Origin: Pyrobaculum sp. WP30
Lineage (GTDB): Archaea; Thermoproteota; Thermoprotei; Thermoproteales; Thermoproteaceae
Direction of reading: 5' to 3'
Assembly: GCA_001189275.1 (NCBI GenBank)
Contig: CP012158.1
Span: 558,001 to 622,000, forward strand
DNA: 64,000 nucleotides
The stretch's first letter is position 1, and each line of letters starts with the position of its first letter. Positions 41,075 through 50,238 of this stretch are shown piece by piece. The position numbers were made by a program, and so were the translations under genes. Below the pieces are notes generated by a model. It did not search any database, was not told the DNA's origin, and saw nothing but the letters and a program-made list of their open reading frames with translations.

Positions 41075-41980
41075 ATGGCAGGGGTGAGGGTGGTCGTGGC
41101 GTTGGGGGGCAACGCGTTTAACCGACCGGGGGAACCCATAACCCAAGAAACCCACCTAAGAAATGTCGACGTAGCCGCCAGAGTCGTGGCGGGGATAATG
41201 CAGGGAGGCCACCAGGTAGTGGTGACGCACGGCAACGGGCCCCAGGTGGGCTACCTGGCGGAGTTGCAGAAGGACAACGGCACATTTCGGCTGGATGCCC
41301 TAAACGCCATGACGCAGGGGATGCTCGGCTACTTCCTTGTCTCTGCGCTTGATAAATACTTAGGCAGGGGGAGGGCTGCGGCTTTGGTGACCAGAGTCGA
41401 GGTGGACTGCGACGACCCGGCTTTTAAAAACCCGACCAAGTTCATAGGTCCCTTATACGGCAAGGAACAGGCAGGGGCCCTCGCACAGAGGTACGGGTGG
41501 CAGTTTAGGCAAGACCCAAGAGGTGGCTGGCGTCGCGTCGTCGCGTCGCCTACGCCGCTCAGAATCGTGGAGATAGAGGCTGTAAAGAGGTTGCTGGACG
41601 CGGGTTTCGTCGTTGTGGCGGCGGGCGGCGGCGGTATACCGCTCTGCGGAGGCAGAGGCGTAGAGGGGGTTATAGACAAGGACTTGGCCTCTTCTCTCCT
41701 GGCTCTGGAGCTCGGCGCGGACTTCTTCATGATGCTGACCGACATAGACGCCGTCTACCTAAACTACGGGAAGCCGAACCAGAGGAGGCTAGACAGCGTA
41801 GGGGCTGACGAGCTGGAGAGGTATTTCGCCGAGGGCCACTTCCCGCCGGGCTCCATGGGGCCGAAGGTGCAGGCCGCGATAAGCTTCGTGAGGAAGACCG
41901 GAAAGAGGGCGGCCATCGGGGCGCTGGAGGAGGGCTACGACGTGTTTAGGGGAATAAAGGGGACCCAGGTGACGCCTTAG
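41075..41980 (+). CDS. arcC: carbamate kinase
   Basis: A 301-aa amino-acid-kinase-fold enzyme. RVVVALGGNAFNRPG, VVVTHGNGPQVGYL, FVVVAAGGGGIPLC, GVIDKDLASSLLALELGAD and FPPGSMGPKVQAAISF are all ArcC hallmarks. It forms ATP and carbamate from carbamoyl phosphate, or the reverse to make carbamoyl phosphate in some archaea. It is preceded by an MFS transporter and its last 4 nt overlap the convergent hisS end. No arcA or arcB lies nearby. Confidence 0.95.
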   Translation: MAGVRVVVALGGNAFNRPGEPITQETHLRNVDVAARVVAGIMQGGHQVVVTHGNGPQVGYLAELQKDNGTFRLDALNAMTQGMLGYFLVSALDKYLGRGRAAALVTRVEVDCDDPAFKNPTKFIGPLYGKEQAGALAQRYGWQFRQDPRGGWRRVVASPTPLRIVEIEAVKRLLDAGFVVVAAGGGGIPLCGGRGVEGVIDKDLASSLLALELGADFFMMLTDIDAVYLNYGKPNQRRLDSVGADELERYFAEGHFPPGSMGPKVQAAISFVRKTGKRAAIGALEEGYDVFRGIKGTQVTP

Positions 41981-43230
41981 AGCTCGTTTATTGGCTTTTC
42001 GTATTCCTCCCTCTTCTGGAGGTCTCTGATCTTCACTACGCCGCGCTCCAGCTCTTTTTTGCCGATTATGATTAGGTACCGCGTGCCTATCTTCAAGATG
42101 TATTCAAAGGCCTCTTTTAGGCTTTTCTCGCCCAGCTCCACAGCCACGCTGAAGCCTGCGCTCCTCAGCTTCTTCGCAACTGCCACGGCCTGCGGGTACG
42201 CCTCATCGTCGAAGATGTAGATGTAGTAGTCCAGCGGCTTCTCCACGTTGTGGAGCCCCACGGCCTCCATAAGCCTCTCAACGCCAATGGCGAAGCCCAG
42301 CGCCGGGGTTTTTATGCCGCTGTAGAGCTCCAGCAGGTCGTCGTATCTGCCGCCTCCCCCGACCGCCAGCTTGTACTCCCCGGCGAACGCCTCGAATACA
42401 ATCCCGGTGTAGTAGTCGAGCCCCCTCACGATGGACATGTCGAACCTAAACCCCCCAAGCCCCGTCGATGCGTCTAGGTACTTCACCAGCTTGGCGTAGT
42501 GGGCGCCGAGGCTCTGGTCCAGCCGCGTCAGGTGGTCCGCGGCTTCTTGCAACGGCATTTCGCTGGTCATGTCGTATATCTTCTCCGCCTTATCCCGCGG
42601 GACGCCGCCGCTGGTCATCACGGCCACCACCTCCTCCCGCGGGAGCTTGAGCTTTTTATCTAAGGCGCGGTAAATTACATCTCGGTAGGCGGAGAGCCCC
42701 AGGGCTTCCAGCATCTTGTCCACGGCCCTCCGGTCGTTTATCTTAACCACGTAATCTACGGCGCCGGCCGCCGACAGGGAATCAGCCAACACATGCAGAA
42801 CCTCCGCGTCTGCCCTCGGGGTGGACGACCCCACAAGCTCTATGCCGAATTGGTAAAACTCCCTGTAGCGCCCATGTTGCGGCTCGTCGTATCTAAACAC
42901 CTTGGTGAAGTAGTACCACCTAACGGGCCTCGGCACGTCTAGGCTGTAGGAGAGTGCCCTGGCGACTGGGACCGTCATGTCGAACCTCAGCCCCAGATCC
43001 CTGCCCGCCTTGTCCTTGAAGTAGTAGATCTCGTTGATAACCTCCTGCCCCGCCTTCTTGGCCAGCACCTCGAAATGCTCGACAACTGGCATCTCCACCC
43101 TCCTGTATCCAAAGGACTCGGCAACCCTAGACAGAACATCCTCCATATGTTTCAACGCGTAGAACTGCGGCGGGAGCCAATCCCGCATGCCGCGCGGAGG
43201 CCTCCTAAGGTGGTCGGGTAGCCCGCTCAT
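41977..43230 (-). CDS. hisS: histidyl-tRNA synthetase
   Basis: A 417-aa class II synthetase. Motif 2 FRYDEPQHGRYREFYQFGIE, the histidine A loop GLDYYTGIVFEAF, motif 3 LGFAIGVERLMEA and a C-terminal anticodon-binding domain with IGTRYLIIIGKKELERG are intact. It charges tRNA-His. The start ATG overlaps by 4 nt the end of the saccharopine dehydrogenase-like gene, so the two are cotranscribed. Confidence 0.96.
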   Translation of the reverse strand: MSGLPDHLRRPPRGMRDWLPPQFYALKHMEDVLSRVAESFGYRRVEMPVVEHFEVLAKKAGQEVINEIYYFKDKAGRDLGLRFDMTVPVARALSYSLDVPRPVRWYYFTKVFRYDEPQHGRYREFYQFGIELVGSSTPRADAEVLHVLADSLSAAGAVDYVVKINDRRAVDKMLEALGLSAYRDVIYRALDKKLKLPREEVVAVMTSGGVPRDKAEKIYDMTSEMPLQEAADHLTRLDQSLGAHYAKLVKYLDASTGLGGFRFDMSIVRGLDYYTGIVFEAFAGEYKLAVGGGGRYDDLLELYSGIKTPALGFAIGVERLMEAVGLHNVEKPLDYYIYIFDDEAYPQAVAVAKKLRSAGFSVAVELGEKSLKEAFEYILKIGTRYLIIIGKKELERGVVKIRDLQKREEYEKPINEL

Positions 43231-44273
43231 AAGGCGATTCTCTCCACCACCTCCTGTGTGACGGAGACCCCCCGTTGTTTGATAGCCGTTAGAAGCCTGG
43301 GGAAGAGCCTGTTGGACATGCCGACGTATTCCGGGGGCGTGACGCCCGGCTCCAGGTCCTTGATAACATACTGCATCCCCACTGCCACGTTACCCGTCGC
43401 TATCTGCATAGCCGTCCAGCCGCCGTGTGGCCTCACGAGCACCTCGTAGACCACCCTCTTTTCCCCCCTGACGCCTACCACCTTCATATATACCAGGTCC
43501 GGCACGTCGAATTTAAGCCGTGAGAGGACTCTCGCCGTCACCGCCCGGGGCGGAGGCTCCCCCTCCTCCGACATGAGGCCTAGGTCTCTGAGGAGGCGGA
43601 TCTTCTCCACGTGGCCTGGCCACCTAAGCGTTTTTTCGTACATGGTGGTGACCTTGCCGGCCAGCGTCTTAAGGAGGGTTCTGAGGCCATCGGTGTAGAA
43701 CGCCTCCAGCGTGCCTGCGGGCGAATTGACTTGCTCCACATCGCTGAGGGGGTCAACCACAACGGTCTCCCCGCCTCTGATAAGCCTGGCGGGTCTGGTG
43801 TACTCCTCGATCAAATCCAGCGGGCTCCATGTGATGGAGTAGCCCAGCGGACCCACCGGCCTCTCTGGTATGCCCCCCACGTATATGCCGAGCTCGTCAA
43901 CGTGTCCCAAGTCGGCCACGAGCCTCCCCGCCAGCACGTTGCTGAGACCCGGCGCCACTCCTGCGTCAGGCACGTACCTAGCCCCCGTCTTCGCCGCAAT
44001 CTCCTGCAACGTGAAGGGGTCCTCCGCGTAGAACGATACGTCGATTGTGTCCAGCCCCGCCTCAAGCACACGCCTAGACGCCTTGTACGCCACGTTGCCT
44101 GGGAGGGCGTTCACCACGAGGTCGTAGCCGCCTAGGGGAACCTCCAAGGCGTCTTGCTGAACGGCGGCGGGACAGCCCCTGGCCCTATCCACCGCCACCA
44201 CCTCATGTCTAGCTGAGAGGGCCTCGTGGAGGTACCTGCCTATGTGTCCGCATCCTAGCAGAAGTATCCTCAC
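43227..44273 (-). CDS. saccharopine dehydrogenase-like NAD(P)-dependent oxidoreductase
   Basis: A 348-aa protein opening RILLLGCGHIGRYLHEALSA, a Rossmann loop, then DLVVNALPGNVAYKASRRVLEAGLDTIDVSFYAEDPF and PDAGVAPGLSNVLAGRLV, which define the saccharopine dehydrogenase/lysine-6-dehydrogenase family. Likely substrates are lysine or related amino acids. The GTG start at 44273 lies 65 nt inside the preceding gene. It overlaps hisS by 4 nt downstream. Confidence 0.88.
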   Translation of the reverse strand: MRILLLGCGHIGRYLHEALSARHEVVAVDRARGCPAAVQQDALEVPLGGYDLVVNALPGNVAYKASRRVLEAGLDTIDVSFYAEDPFTLQEIAAKTGARYVPDAGVAPGLSNVLAGRLVADLGHVDELGIYVGGIPERPVGPLGYSITWSPLDLIEEYTRPARLIRGGETVVVDPLSDVEQVNSPAGTLEAFYTDGLRTLLKTLAGKVTTMYEKTLRWPGHVEKIRLLRDLGLMSEEGEPPPRAVTARVLSRLKFDVPDLVYMKVVGVRGEKRVVYEVLVRPHGGWTAMQIATGNVAVGMQYVIKDLEPGVTPPEYVGMSNRLFPRLLTAIKQRGVSVTQEVVERIAL

Positions 44274-45321
44274 AATTTTCTTGATTTACGGTGTTTTTAT
44301 CTATGAATACCATGAGCTCCGAGGTTACGTAATTCGCGACATACCCCGCCGCCACCCCAACCACATACGCCGCATATATCCAAACGCCGAGTAGGTGGAG
44401 GATCAGCGTTGTCGCGTAGTTCACCCCGTTGCCCACCGCGGTGGCTACGTGGTACTTGGCCCAACCGGCGAGAAGCGGCGTGCGCCGATTTGCGAAGGTC
44501 CACCGCCGGTTGAGAAGGTAGTTAGAGGTGAGGCTCGTCTCTATGGCGAGGGCGACAGACACAGGCTTTGGAAGGAAGGAGGTGAGGTGTATCACGGCGA
44601 GAGCGACGCCGATTCCCGAGGCGCCCACCGCGGCGAACTTGAGGGGACGCCACCTGGCGAGGGCTAAGACTTGCCTGAGGTAGTCCGCTATGTGGCGGGT
44701 GCCCAGCTTGGAGCGGCCCCGCGTCCTGAGGCCGAAGAGGTATGGCACCTCCACGACGCACCGCGGCTTGCACTGGACGAGGACGTCTAGGAGGATCTTG
44801 TACAGCCCCGTGGGCTTCACGTTGGCCACGCACTCTCTTCGGTACGCGAAGAAGCCGGAGACGGCGTCCCTCACGGCCCTCGCCTCGGGGAGGAGGATCC
44901 TCGCCAGGAGGACAGCGCCGCGGGACACGAGCCGCCTATGCCAAGGCCACCCCTCAACCCCGCCGCCCTTCACGTACCTCGACGCAACGGCGAGGCAACC
45001 CCTCCCCGCCGCCTCGGCAAGCTTCGGCACAAGCTCCGGCGGATGTTGCAAGTCGGCGTCCATGACCACCACCACGTCTCCCCCCGCCGCCCTGGCCCCC
45101 TCCACCACCGCGCTTGAAAGCCCCCGGCGGCCCTCCCTCACGAGAACCCTCACGGGGTACCGCCCCGCCAGCCTCCTGGCCACCTCCGCGGTCCCGTCCG
45201 GGCTCCCATCGTCTACCACAACCACCTCGTAACTCCTCCCCGCCAAGGCCCGATCCAGACGCTCCAGTAGCTCGGACAGGTTCTCAGCCTCGTTGTACGT
45301 GGGCACCACTACGGAGATCAT
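44209..45321 (-). CDS. family 2 glycosyltransferase fused to a GtrA-like membrane domain
   Basis: A 370-aa protein. Residues 1-220 are a GT2 domain of dolichyl-phosphate mannosyltransferase type: ISVVVPTYNEAENLSELLER, VVVDDGSPDGTAE, VVMDADLQHPPEL. A DVLVQCKPRCVVEVPYLFGLRTRGRSK stretch is typical of DPM1. Residues about 230-345 form a four-helix GtrA-type domain (LKFAAVGASGIGVALAVIHL; SNYLLNRRWTFANRRTP). It probably loads sugar on a lipid carrier for glycoprotein or glycolipid synthesis. The final 65 nt overlap the next gene. Confidence 0.9.
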   Translation of the reverse strand: MISVVVPTYNEAENLSELLERLDRALAGRSYEVVVVDDGSPDGTAEVARRLAGRYPVRVLVREGRRGLSSAVVEGARAAGGDVVVVMDADLQHPPELVPKLAEAAGRGCLAVASRYVKGGGVEGWPWHRRLVSRGAVLLARILLPEARAVRDAVSGFFAYRRECVANVKPTGLYKILLDVLVQCKPRCVVEVPYLFGLRTRGRSKLGTRHIADYLRQVLALARWRPLKFAAVGASGIGVALAVIHLTSFLPKPVSVALAIETSLTSNYLLNRRWTFANRRTPLLAGWAKYHVATAVGNGVNYATTLILHLLGVWIYAAYVVGVAAGYVANYVTSELMVFIDKNTVNQENCEDTSARMRTHRQVPPRGPLS

Positions 45322-45419
45322 GTGCGCCGACGCCGCAGTCTTTTCATCTTGCCGCGATACACACAATTTTAAATATCTCTATAACCGCAAAATATTAAAA
45401 CGCCGTATTCTATTTATGT

Positions 45420-46436
45420 GTGGATCTAAAGCGGGTTTTTGCAGAAAAAGTGGCCTTCGTGTACGGGCCCAGCGGCGCCGGGAAGACTGTGCTTATTTCA
45501 AAGGTTGCGTTCGACTTCGCCAAGGAGGGCAGAAGAGTGCTGTGGGTAACCTTCAACGAAGGGAGAGACACCCTTCACGAGACTTGGAGAAGCTTCGGCT
45601 GGAAGGCCGAGGAAATAGTTGTTTACGACTACCCCTTCGTGCCGCAGTATAGAGAAACGTTGTTTAACCAGGTGGTGGACCTCGCCTACAAGGAGAGAGC
45701 CGAGGTCTTCGTCATAGACGGGGTGGAGGCGATAGTTTTCGACCGCGCCTCGGCAGATGCCTTGACCAAGATCGGCCTCCTCAGCGTCATAGGCATAGAG
45801 GCGAAGTACAACCCGCTTGGCGACATCTCCGACGTGATCATAAAGATGGAGGCTAGGTATACAAACTACGCCGCCATTAGGCGTGTTAAGATACAGAAGG
45901 CGCGGGGCTTGGAGGTGCCGAAGCCCACCTACTACCTAGCAATACTCCCCACAGGCCCCGTCTTGCTAAGCGACGAACACGTGCCCTCTGCGGAGCAGAG
46001 ACACGTGCCGCCGCCGGGCCTCCTGGCGCACCTCGTCAAGGAGGTGCCTCTAGGCTCACAAATAGCCTTATACGGCCCTTACCAAAGGCTCTCAGCTGCG
46101 GTGGTGGACTCGCCTAACTCCATCGCGTATATCCACAAGTACTACCAATTGGGATTCTTTAAGAGAGCGAAGCCGCGGCTGGTCTCTCTGTTTGAACACC
46201 GACGCCTAGAGCACTACGCCCAGAGGATACTTTCCCAGTACGTAATTACACTCGACGCAGAGCAAGTGCCGAAGTGGTTTAGATCTTTCAGAGACCAGAG
46301 GGCAGTTTGGGTGGATATCTACACAACGCCGCCAGACGTCGTTGGCTATGACTACGTGTTCTACGTAGACAAGGAGAAGATAAGAATAGAGCACTCGCCA
46401 GAGCCCCCACCGCAGATTGAATTACCTCTCAAGTAG
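45420..46436 (+). CDS. P-loop ATPase, RecA/KaiC-like
   Basis: A 338-aa protein with Walker A GPSGAGKT (residues 16-23), FDFAKEGRRVLWVTFNEGRD like the KaiC-type strand after the P-loop, and Walker B EVFVIDGVEAI. The core is a RecA-like fold. The C-terminal 130 residues have no known motif. Related single-domain KaiC-like proteins occur in Thermoproteales; some are circadian- or signalling-like ATPases of unknown role. The 3' end overlaps the oxidoreductase beta gene by 15 nt. Confidence 0.75.
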   Translation: MDLKRVFAEKVAFVYGPSGAGKTVLISKVAFDFAKEGRRVLWVTFNEGRDTLHETWRSFGWKAEEIVVYDYPFVPQYRETLFNQVVDLAYKERAEVFVIDGVEAIVFDRASADALTKIGLLSVIGIEAKYNPLGDISDVIIKMEARYTNYAAIRRVKIQKARGLEVPKPTYYLAILPTGPVLLSDEHVPSAEQRHVPPPGLLAHLVKEVPLGSQIALYGPYQRLSAAVVDSPNSIAYIHKYYQLGFFKRAKPRLVSLFEHRRLEHYAQRILSQYVITLDAEQVPKWFRSFRDQRAVWVDIYTTPPDVVGYDYVFYVDKEKIRIEHSPEPPPQIELPLK

Positions 46437-47309
46437 TTTCAGCACCTCTCTTGGCTGAAGCTCCGCCTCGATGGGCGCCCTCCCTATGAGCTTCAGAAGC
46501 TCCTCTTCGTAGGCTGGCTTCTCCTCGGATTTATAAAACACTCCTATGGGTATCTTCCCGTAGGGGTCTAGGGTGGGCCACTCCAGCGCCTTTCTGTACG
46601 CCTGGAAGTAGTCGGAGGAGTCGTGGTCAGACTCCTCAAGCCTGTAGATGCGTGCTCTGAACCAGTCGTAGGTGTTGACGCGGTTGAAGGTGACGCATGG
46701 GCTTAAAACGTCCACCAGGGCGAAGCCTCTGTGCGTCAGCGCGGATTTCATGAGTTGCGTGAGGTGGGGGACATCTCCGCTGAATCCCCTGGCCACGTAG
46801 GTGGCGCCGGCCGCCAAGGCGAGCGCGAGCGGGTTGACGGGCTCGTCCACGGAGCCGAAGGGCGTCGTCTTCGTCTTCGTCCCCCTGAGCGTGGTGGGCG
46901 ACATCTGCCCCGTTGTGAGGCCGTATACTTGGTTGTTAGAGACTACATATGTGATGCCAACGTTTCGCCTCGCCGCGTGGATCATGTGGTTTAGGCCTAT
47001 GCCGTAGCCATCGCCGTCCCCGCCAACCACGATCACCTTCAGCCTCGGATTCGCAATTTTCACCCCAGCGGCTATGGCCACCGCCCGGCCGTGTATGCCG
47101 TGGATGCCGTAGGTCTTCATGAAGTGGGGTAGCTGTGAGCTACAGCCGATGCCAGACACCACCACCACCTCATGGTTGGGCGCCGCAAGTTCCGCCAAGG
47201 CTCTGCGGAGGGCCTCCAATATGCCGTAATCGCCGCAGCCAGGACACCAAATAGGCGGCCTATTGACGGCGTAGTCCAGAGGCTTTTTGAGGTCTATCTT
47301 CATAACCAC
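46422..47309 (-). CDS. 2-oxoacid:ferredoxin oxidoreductase, beta subunit
   Basis: A 295-aa TPP-binding subunit: WCPGCGDYGILEALRRAL and CSSQLPHFMKTYGIHGIHGRAVAIA, then the TPP-Mg motif GGDGDGYGIGLNHMIHAARRN ending VVSNNQVYGLTTGQ. It carries cluster-ligand cysteines (Cys at the CPGC). With the alpha chain it oxidises pyruvate or 2-oxoglutarate to acyl-CoA, reducing ferredoxin. The start overlaps the alpha gene by 10 nt. Confidence 0.93.
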   Translation of the reverse strand: MVMKIDLKKPLDYAVNRPPIWCPGCGDYGILEALRRALAELAAPNHEVVVVSGIGCSSQLPHFMKTYGIHGIHGRAVAIAAGVKIANPRLKVIVVGGDGDGYGIGLNHMIHAARRNVGITYVVSNNQVYGLTTGQMSPTTLRGTKTKTTPFGSVDEPVNPLALALAAGATYVARGFSGDVPHLTQLMKSALTHRGFALVDVLSPCVTFNRVNTYDWFRARIYRLEESDHDSSDYFQAYRKALEWPTLDPYGKIPIGVFYKSEEKPAYEEELLKLIGRAPIEAELQPREVLKLLER

Positions 47310-48928
47310 TCCTCCAACTCGTCTATGCTAAACGGCTCGCCCCACCACTTCAACACACGCCTGTCTATCCTAACTCCCTTGGAGGCCAGGTAGTTGGCAA
47401 ACTGGCCCGAGTAATTGAGCTCCACAGCCACAACCTCCTTTGCCGAGTTCAGTCTCTCAATCCATGAATCCCGAGGCAGGGGGTAGAGGTCTTTGAAGAG
47501 GGCGAGGCCGATTTTCTTCTCAGCCGCATAGTCGAGAAGGGGCATCGCAGTGGAGCCCCAGGCCACCACGTACCTCTCCCCGTCTCCCATCAGATCGGGT
47601 GGCTCCAGCTCTTCCAACACCTCGGCCAACTTCTTCATACGCTTAGCATGCATAGCCTTCCTAACCTCCGGCATGTGGCGGTCTGTTATTACGTCTCCCC
47701 TCTCGTCGTGTTCGTCGCTGGTGGCTATATGCATGCCCCCGGGCGTGCCTGGGACGGCTCTAGGAGACACGCCGCTGTCTGTTATCTTATACCTCTTGTA
47801 CTCCTCCCACACCAGCGGGCCCGCGGCGAGTTCGCCCCTCTCGATCTTGAAGCGGGTGGGGTCGAACTCCACCGTGGAGAGCGACTCCGTGAAGTAGAGG
47901 TCAACAAGCACAATGACGGGCGTCTGGTACTTCTCGGCGATGTTGAAGGCCTTAGCCGCGGCGTATAGACCCTCCTCAATCCAGCGCGGCGCTATGACTG
48001 CGTGTGGGTACTCGCCGTGGGCGGGGGAAAGGGCCATGCTGAGGTCGGACTGCTCAGTCTCTGTGGGCACGCCCGTGCTGGGGCCGCCTCTCTGCGCCAG
48101 AAACACCACGACCGGCGTCTCTATCATGGCCGCCAGCCCAAACGCCTCGTGCATCAAGTCGAAGCCTCCGCCCGAGGTGCCGGTGGCAGCCCTGACTCCG
48201 GCGTAGGCCGCCCCTATGGCCATGTTTATCGCCGCTATTTCATCCTCAGGCTGTACCACGGCCACGCCGAATCTCGGGCCCCACTCCGCCAGCCAGTGGA
48301 GGATGGGGCTTGCCGGCGTCATCGGATAGGCCGCGTAGAACTTCATACCAGCCATGACCGAGCCCAAGGCGAGGACCTCGGCGCCGGACATCAGAAGCTT
48401 AGATTCGCCTATCTTCTTAACCTCGGCCACCGGCGCATATCTGGCGCCGGCGTATTTATACGCCTCCTCCAAAACCGCTATATTGGCCTCTGCGATCTTC
48501 TCGCCTCTCTCTCCAAACTCACTCTTAATCTGCTCCGCTATATATTTCGTGTCGAGGCCTATAAGCGCCGCGAGGCCGCCGAGAGCCGCCACGTTCCTCA
48601 TAATTCTATTTCCATGTCTCGTGGCTATTTCCGTAAGCGGTATCTCCTTCTCAGAAATCACGTGCCTAGCCCCCGACCTGTACGCAGAGAGAGCCGCGTC
48701 GTTAAGCGCAATCAACACGTCGAAGTTTTTCCACCTGCCGTGGCTGTATATACGTCTGTCGGATGCTCTGATCTGGTAAAACATTGTGGGGTTGCCCTTT
48801 ATGATGGAGCCGTACTGCCTGTAGGCGAAGACATGGTAGCCGAGTCTCGCAAACACGGCGGCCAGCGTCCTGCCTGTAGTTTCTATGCCCTCTCCCTGCG
48901 CCCCGGAGATCCTAATAGTCAAGTCCAT
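47300..48928 (-). CDS. 2-oxoacid:ferredoxin oxidoreductase, fused gamma-alpha subunit
   Basis: A 542-aa protein. Residues 1-180 are the gamma domain (RISGAQGEGIETTGRTLAAV); the rest is the alpha domain with YPMTPASPILHWLAEWG (variant of YPITPSS), QPEDEIAAINMAIGAAYAG and RAATGTSGGGFDLMHEAFGLA. This two-subunit design is the crenarchaeal OFOR type seen in Sulfolobus. Electrons go to ferredoxin; the enzyme feeds the TCA-type cycle with aconitase. The Met in YPMTPAS departs from the usual Ile. Confidence 0.92.
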   Translation of the reverse strand: MDLTIRISGAQGEGIETTGRTLAAVFARLGYHVFAYRQYGSIIKGNPTMFYQIRASDRRIYSHGRWKNFDVLIALNDAALSAYRSGARHVISEKEIPLTEIATRHGNRIMRNVAALGGLAALIGLDTKYIAEQIKSEFGERGEKIAEANIAVLEEAYKYAGARYAPVAEVKKIGESKLLMSGAEVLALGSVMAGMKFYAAYPMTPASPILHWLAEWGPRFGVAVVQPEDEIAAINMAIGAAYAGVRAATGTSGGGFDLMHEAFGLAAMIETPVVVFLAQRGGPSTGVPTETEQSDLSMALSPAHGEYPHAVIAPRWIEEGLYAAAKAFNIAEKYQTPVIVLVDLYFTESLSTVEFDPTRFKIERGELAAGPLVWEEYKRYKITDSGVSPRAVPGTPGGMHIATSDEHDERGDVITDRHMPEVRKAMHAKRMKKLAEVLEELEPPDLMGDGERYVVAWGSTAMPLLDYAAEKKIGLALFKDLYPLPRDSWIERLNSAKEVVAVELNYSGQFANYLASKGVRIDRRVLKWWGEPFSIDELEEWL

Positions 48929-49025
48929 GACGATGGTTCGATTTCTAGTTAAAAACCTAAATTATAGATAATGCATGAGGCGGGTGAACTGTTTATAAAC
49001 TTTTCCCAACGACGCAGTTCTCGCA

Positions 49026-49070
49026 GTGAACTTTGGTTCCTCACGTGAAAAACGTCGTGAACCTTCCTCA
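49026..49070 (+). repeat. two direct repeats upstream of the gene at 49101
   Basis: GTGAACTTTGGTTCCTCA at 49026-49043 and GTGAACCTTCCTCA at 49057-49070 are similar, 31 nt apart (about three helical turns). They lie just before the CTTAAAAACG promoter element (about 49073-49082). GTTCCTC also recurs inverted as GAGGAAC before the start. They look like tandem binding sites for a regulator. Confidence 0.45.
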
Positions 49071-49100
49071 TCCCTTAAAAACGGCGAGGAACGTAGTCCC

Positions 49101-49508
49101 ATGGAAATCGTGGTAATAGGCAGGGGGCCCCGCCCAGGCCTTTACTACGTCGCCACGACCCCCCCACGTTGCGGCCAGATCACGGTAAAACTCATGGAGC
49201 TACCCACAAGCGCGGAGCCGCCCTTTAAGGCCGACCTCCTCAAGACCAGGCGGGGCACTGCCCTCCTCAACACAACCCCCCTCGACCTAGACGAGTGGCT
49301 TCTGGAACACCTAGATCAGCTCATAGAGGGGGAGGTGAAAGACGGCGTGCTTGAGGGCGTGGTGTGCAACAAGAAGCTACAGGTTAAGGTGCTGGACCCC
49401 TCCGTCTCGGGTCCCGTCTTCGCAGTTGTGCCGGTCGCAAGGAGGAAAAAAACACCGCCGCCCCTAGTACTGACGTTGCTTGCATATAAGATTCAGATCG
49501 CAGGTTAA
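49101..49508 (+). CDS. hypothetical protein (135 aa)
   Basis: A 135-aa protein of strand-rich texture, MEIVVIGRGPRPGLYYVATT, PPRCGQITVKLMELPTSAEP and GVVCNKKLQVKVLDPSVSGP, ending in a basic KTPPPLVLTLLAYKIQIAG. ATG at 49101 is chosen because CTTAAAAACG is about 25 nt upstream; a longer frame runs through the repeats. No family recognised. Confidence 0.6.
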   Translation: MEIVVIGRGPRPGLYYVATTPPRCGQITVKLMELPTSAEPPFKADLLKTRRGTALLNTTPLDLDEWLLEHLDQLIEGEVKDGVLEGVVCNKKLQVKVLDPSVSGPVFAVVPVARRKKTPPPLVLTLLAYKIQIAG

Positions 49509-49622
49509 CCACCGATCATGAAGGTGTTCTGATTGTACGACGGCTACGGCGAGACATAATAACAGCAAAGACTGTGTTTGGTCCTAAAGGATGACTATTT
49601 ATTTAGGTGTTGTCTCCCCTTT

Positions 49623-50177
49623 ATGCCTGTAGAGAGGACGCTTGTTCTATTGAAGCCGGATGCAGTTGCGCGGGGGCTGGTGGGGGAGATAATTGCCAGG
49701 TTTGAGAGGGTTGGTCTTAAAATAGTCGCCATGAAGATGGTGAGGGCTACGCCGGGGCAGATGGAGCGCTTTTACCCCTCGTCTGAGGAGTGGTTTAGGT
49801 CAGCCGGCAATAAGCTGTTGAAGGCGTATCAGGAGCTCGGCATAGATCCCAAGAGTAGGCTCGGGACGGACGACCCCGTGGAGGCAGGCCGCCGTATAAA
49901 AGACAACTTGATAAGGTACATGACGTCGGGGCCCATAGTAGTCATGGTGCTTAAGGGAAACAGGGCCGTGGAGGTGGTTAGGAAGCTGGTGGGGCCCACC
50001 GCCCCACACGCCGCACCTCCGGGCACCATCCGCGGTGACTACTCCGTGGATTCCCCCGACTTAGCCGCTGAGGAGGGAAGGGTCGTCTTTAACCTAGTCC
50101 ACGCCTCAGACAGCCCGGCGGAGGCTGAGCGGGAGATAAAGTTCTGGTTCAGCGAGGAAGAACTGGTTCACTACTAA
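49623..50177 (+). CDS. ndk: nucleoside diphosphate kinase
   Basis: A 184-aa NDK with RTLVLLKPDAVARGLVGEI, catalytic His160 (NLVHASDSPAEAEREIKFWF) and the GTIRGDYSVDS loop. It transfers the gamma phosphate between nucleotides. Residues about 55-100 are an insertion (SSEEWFRSAGNKLLKAYQEL and on) compared with the usual 130-150 aa, a crenarchaeal feature. ATG at 49623 follows TATTTATTTAGG by about 25 nt. Confidence 0.96.
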   Translation: MPVERTLVLLKPDAVARGLVGEIIARFERVGLKIVAMKMVRATPGQMERFYPSSEEWFRSAGNKLLKAYQELGIDPKSRLGTDDPVEAGRRIKDNLIRYMTSGPIVVMVLKGNRAVEVVRKLVGPTAPHAAPPGTIRGDYSVDSPDLAAEEGRVVFNLVHASDSPAEAEREIKFWFSEEELVHY

Positions 50178-50238
50178 CGATGCGAAAACCAGAGGGTGCT
50201 AAACACTAGAAAGCTGGGAGGTAACGGACTCCCCTGTA

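Noticed and set aside
47300-48928. a three-subunit oxidoreductase with separate gamma gene
   Set aside because: The gamma domain is the N-terminal 180 residues of the same frame, with no stop or start between.
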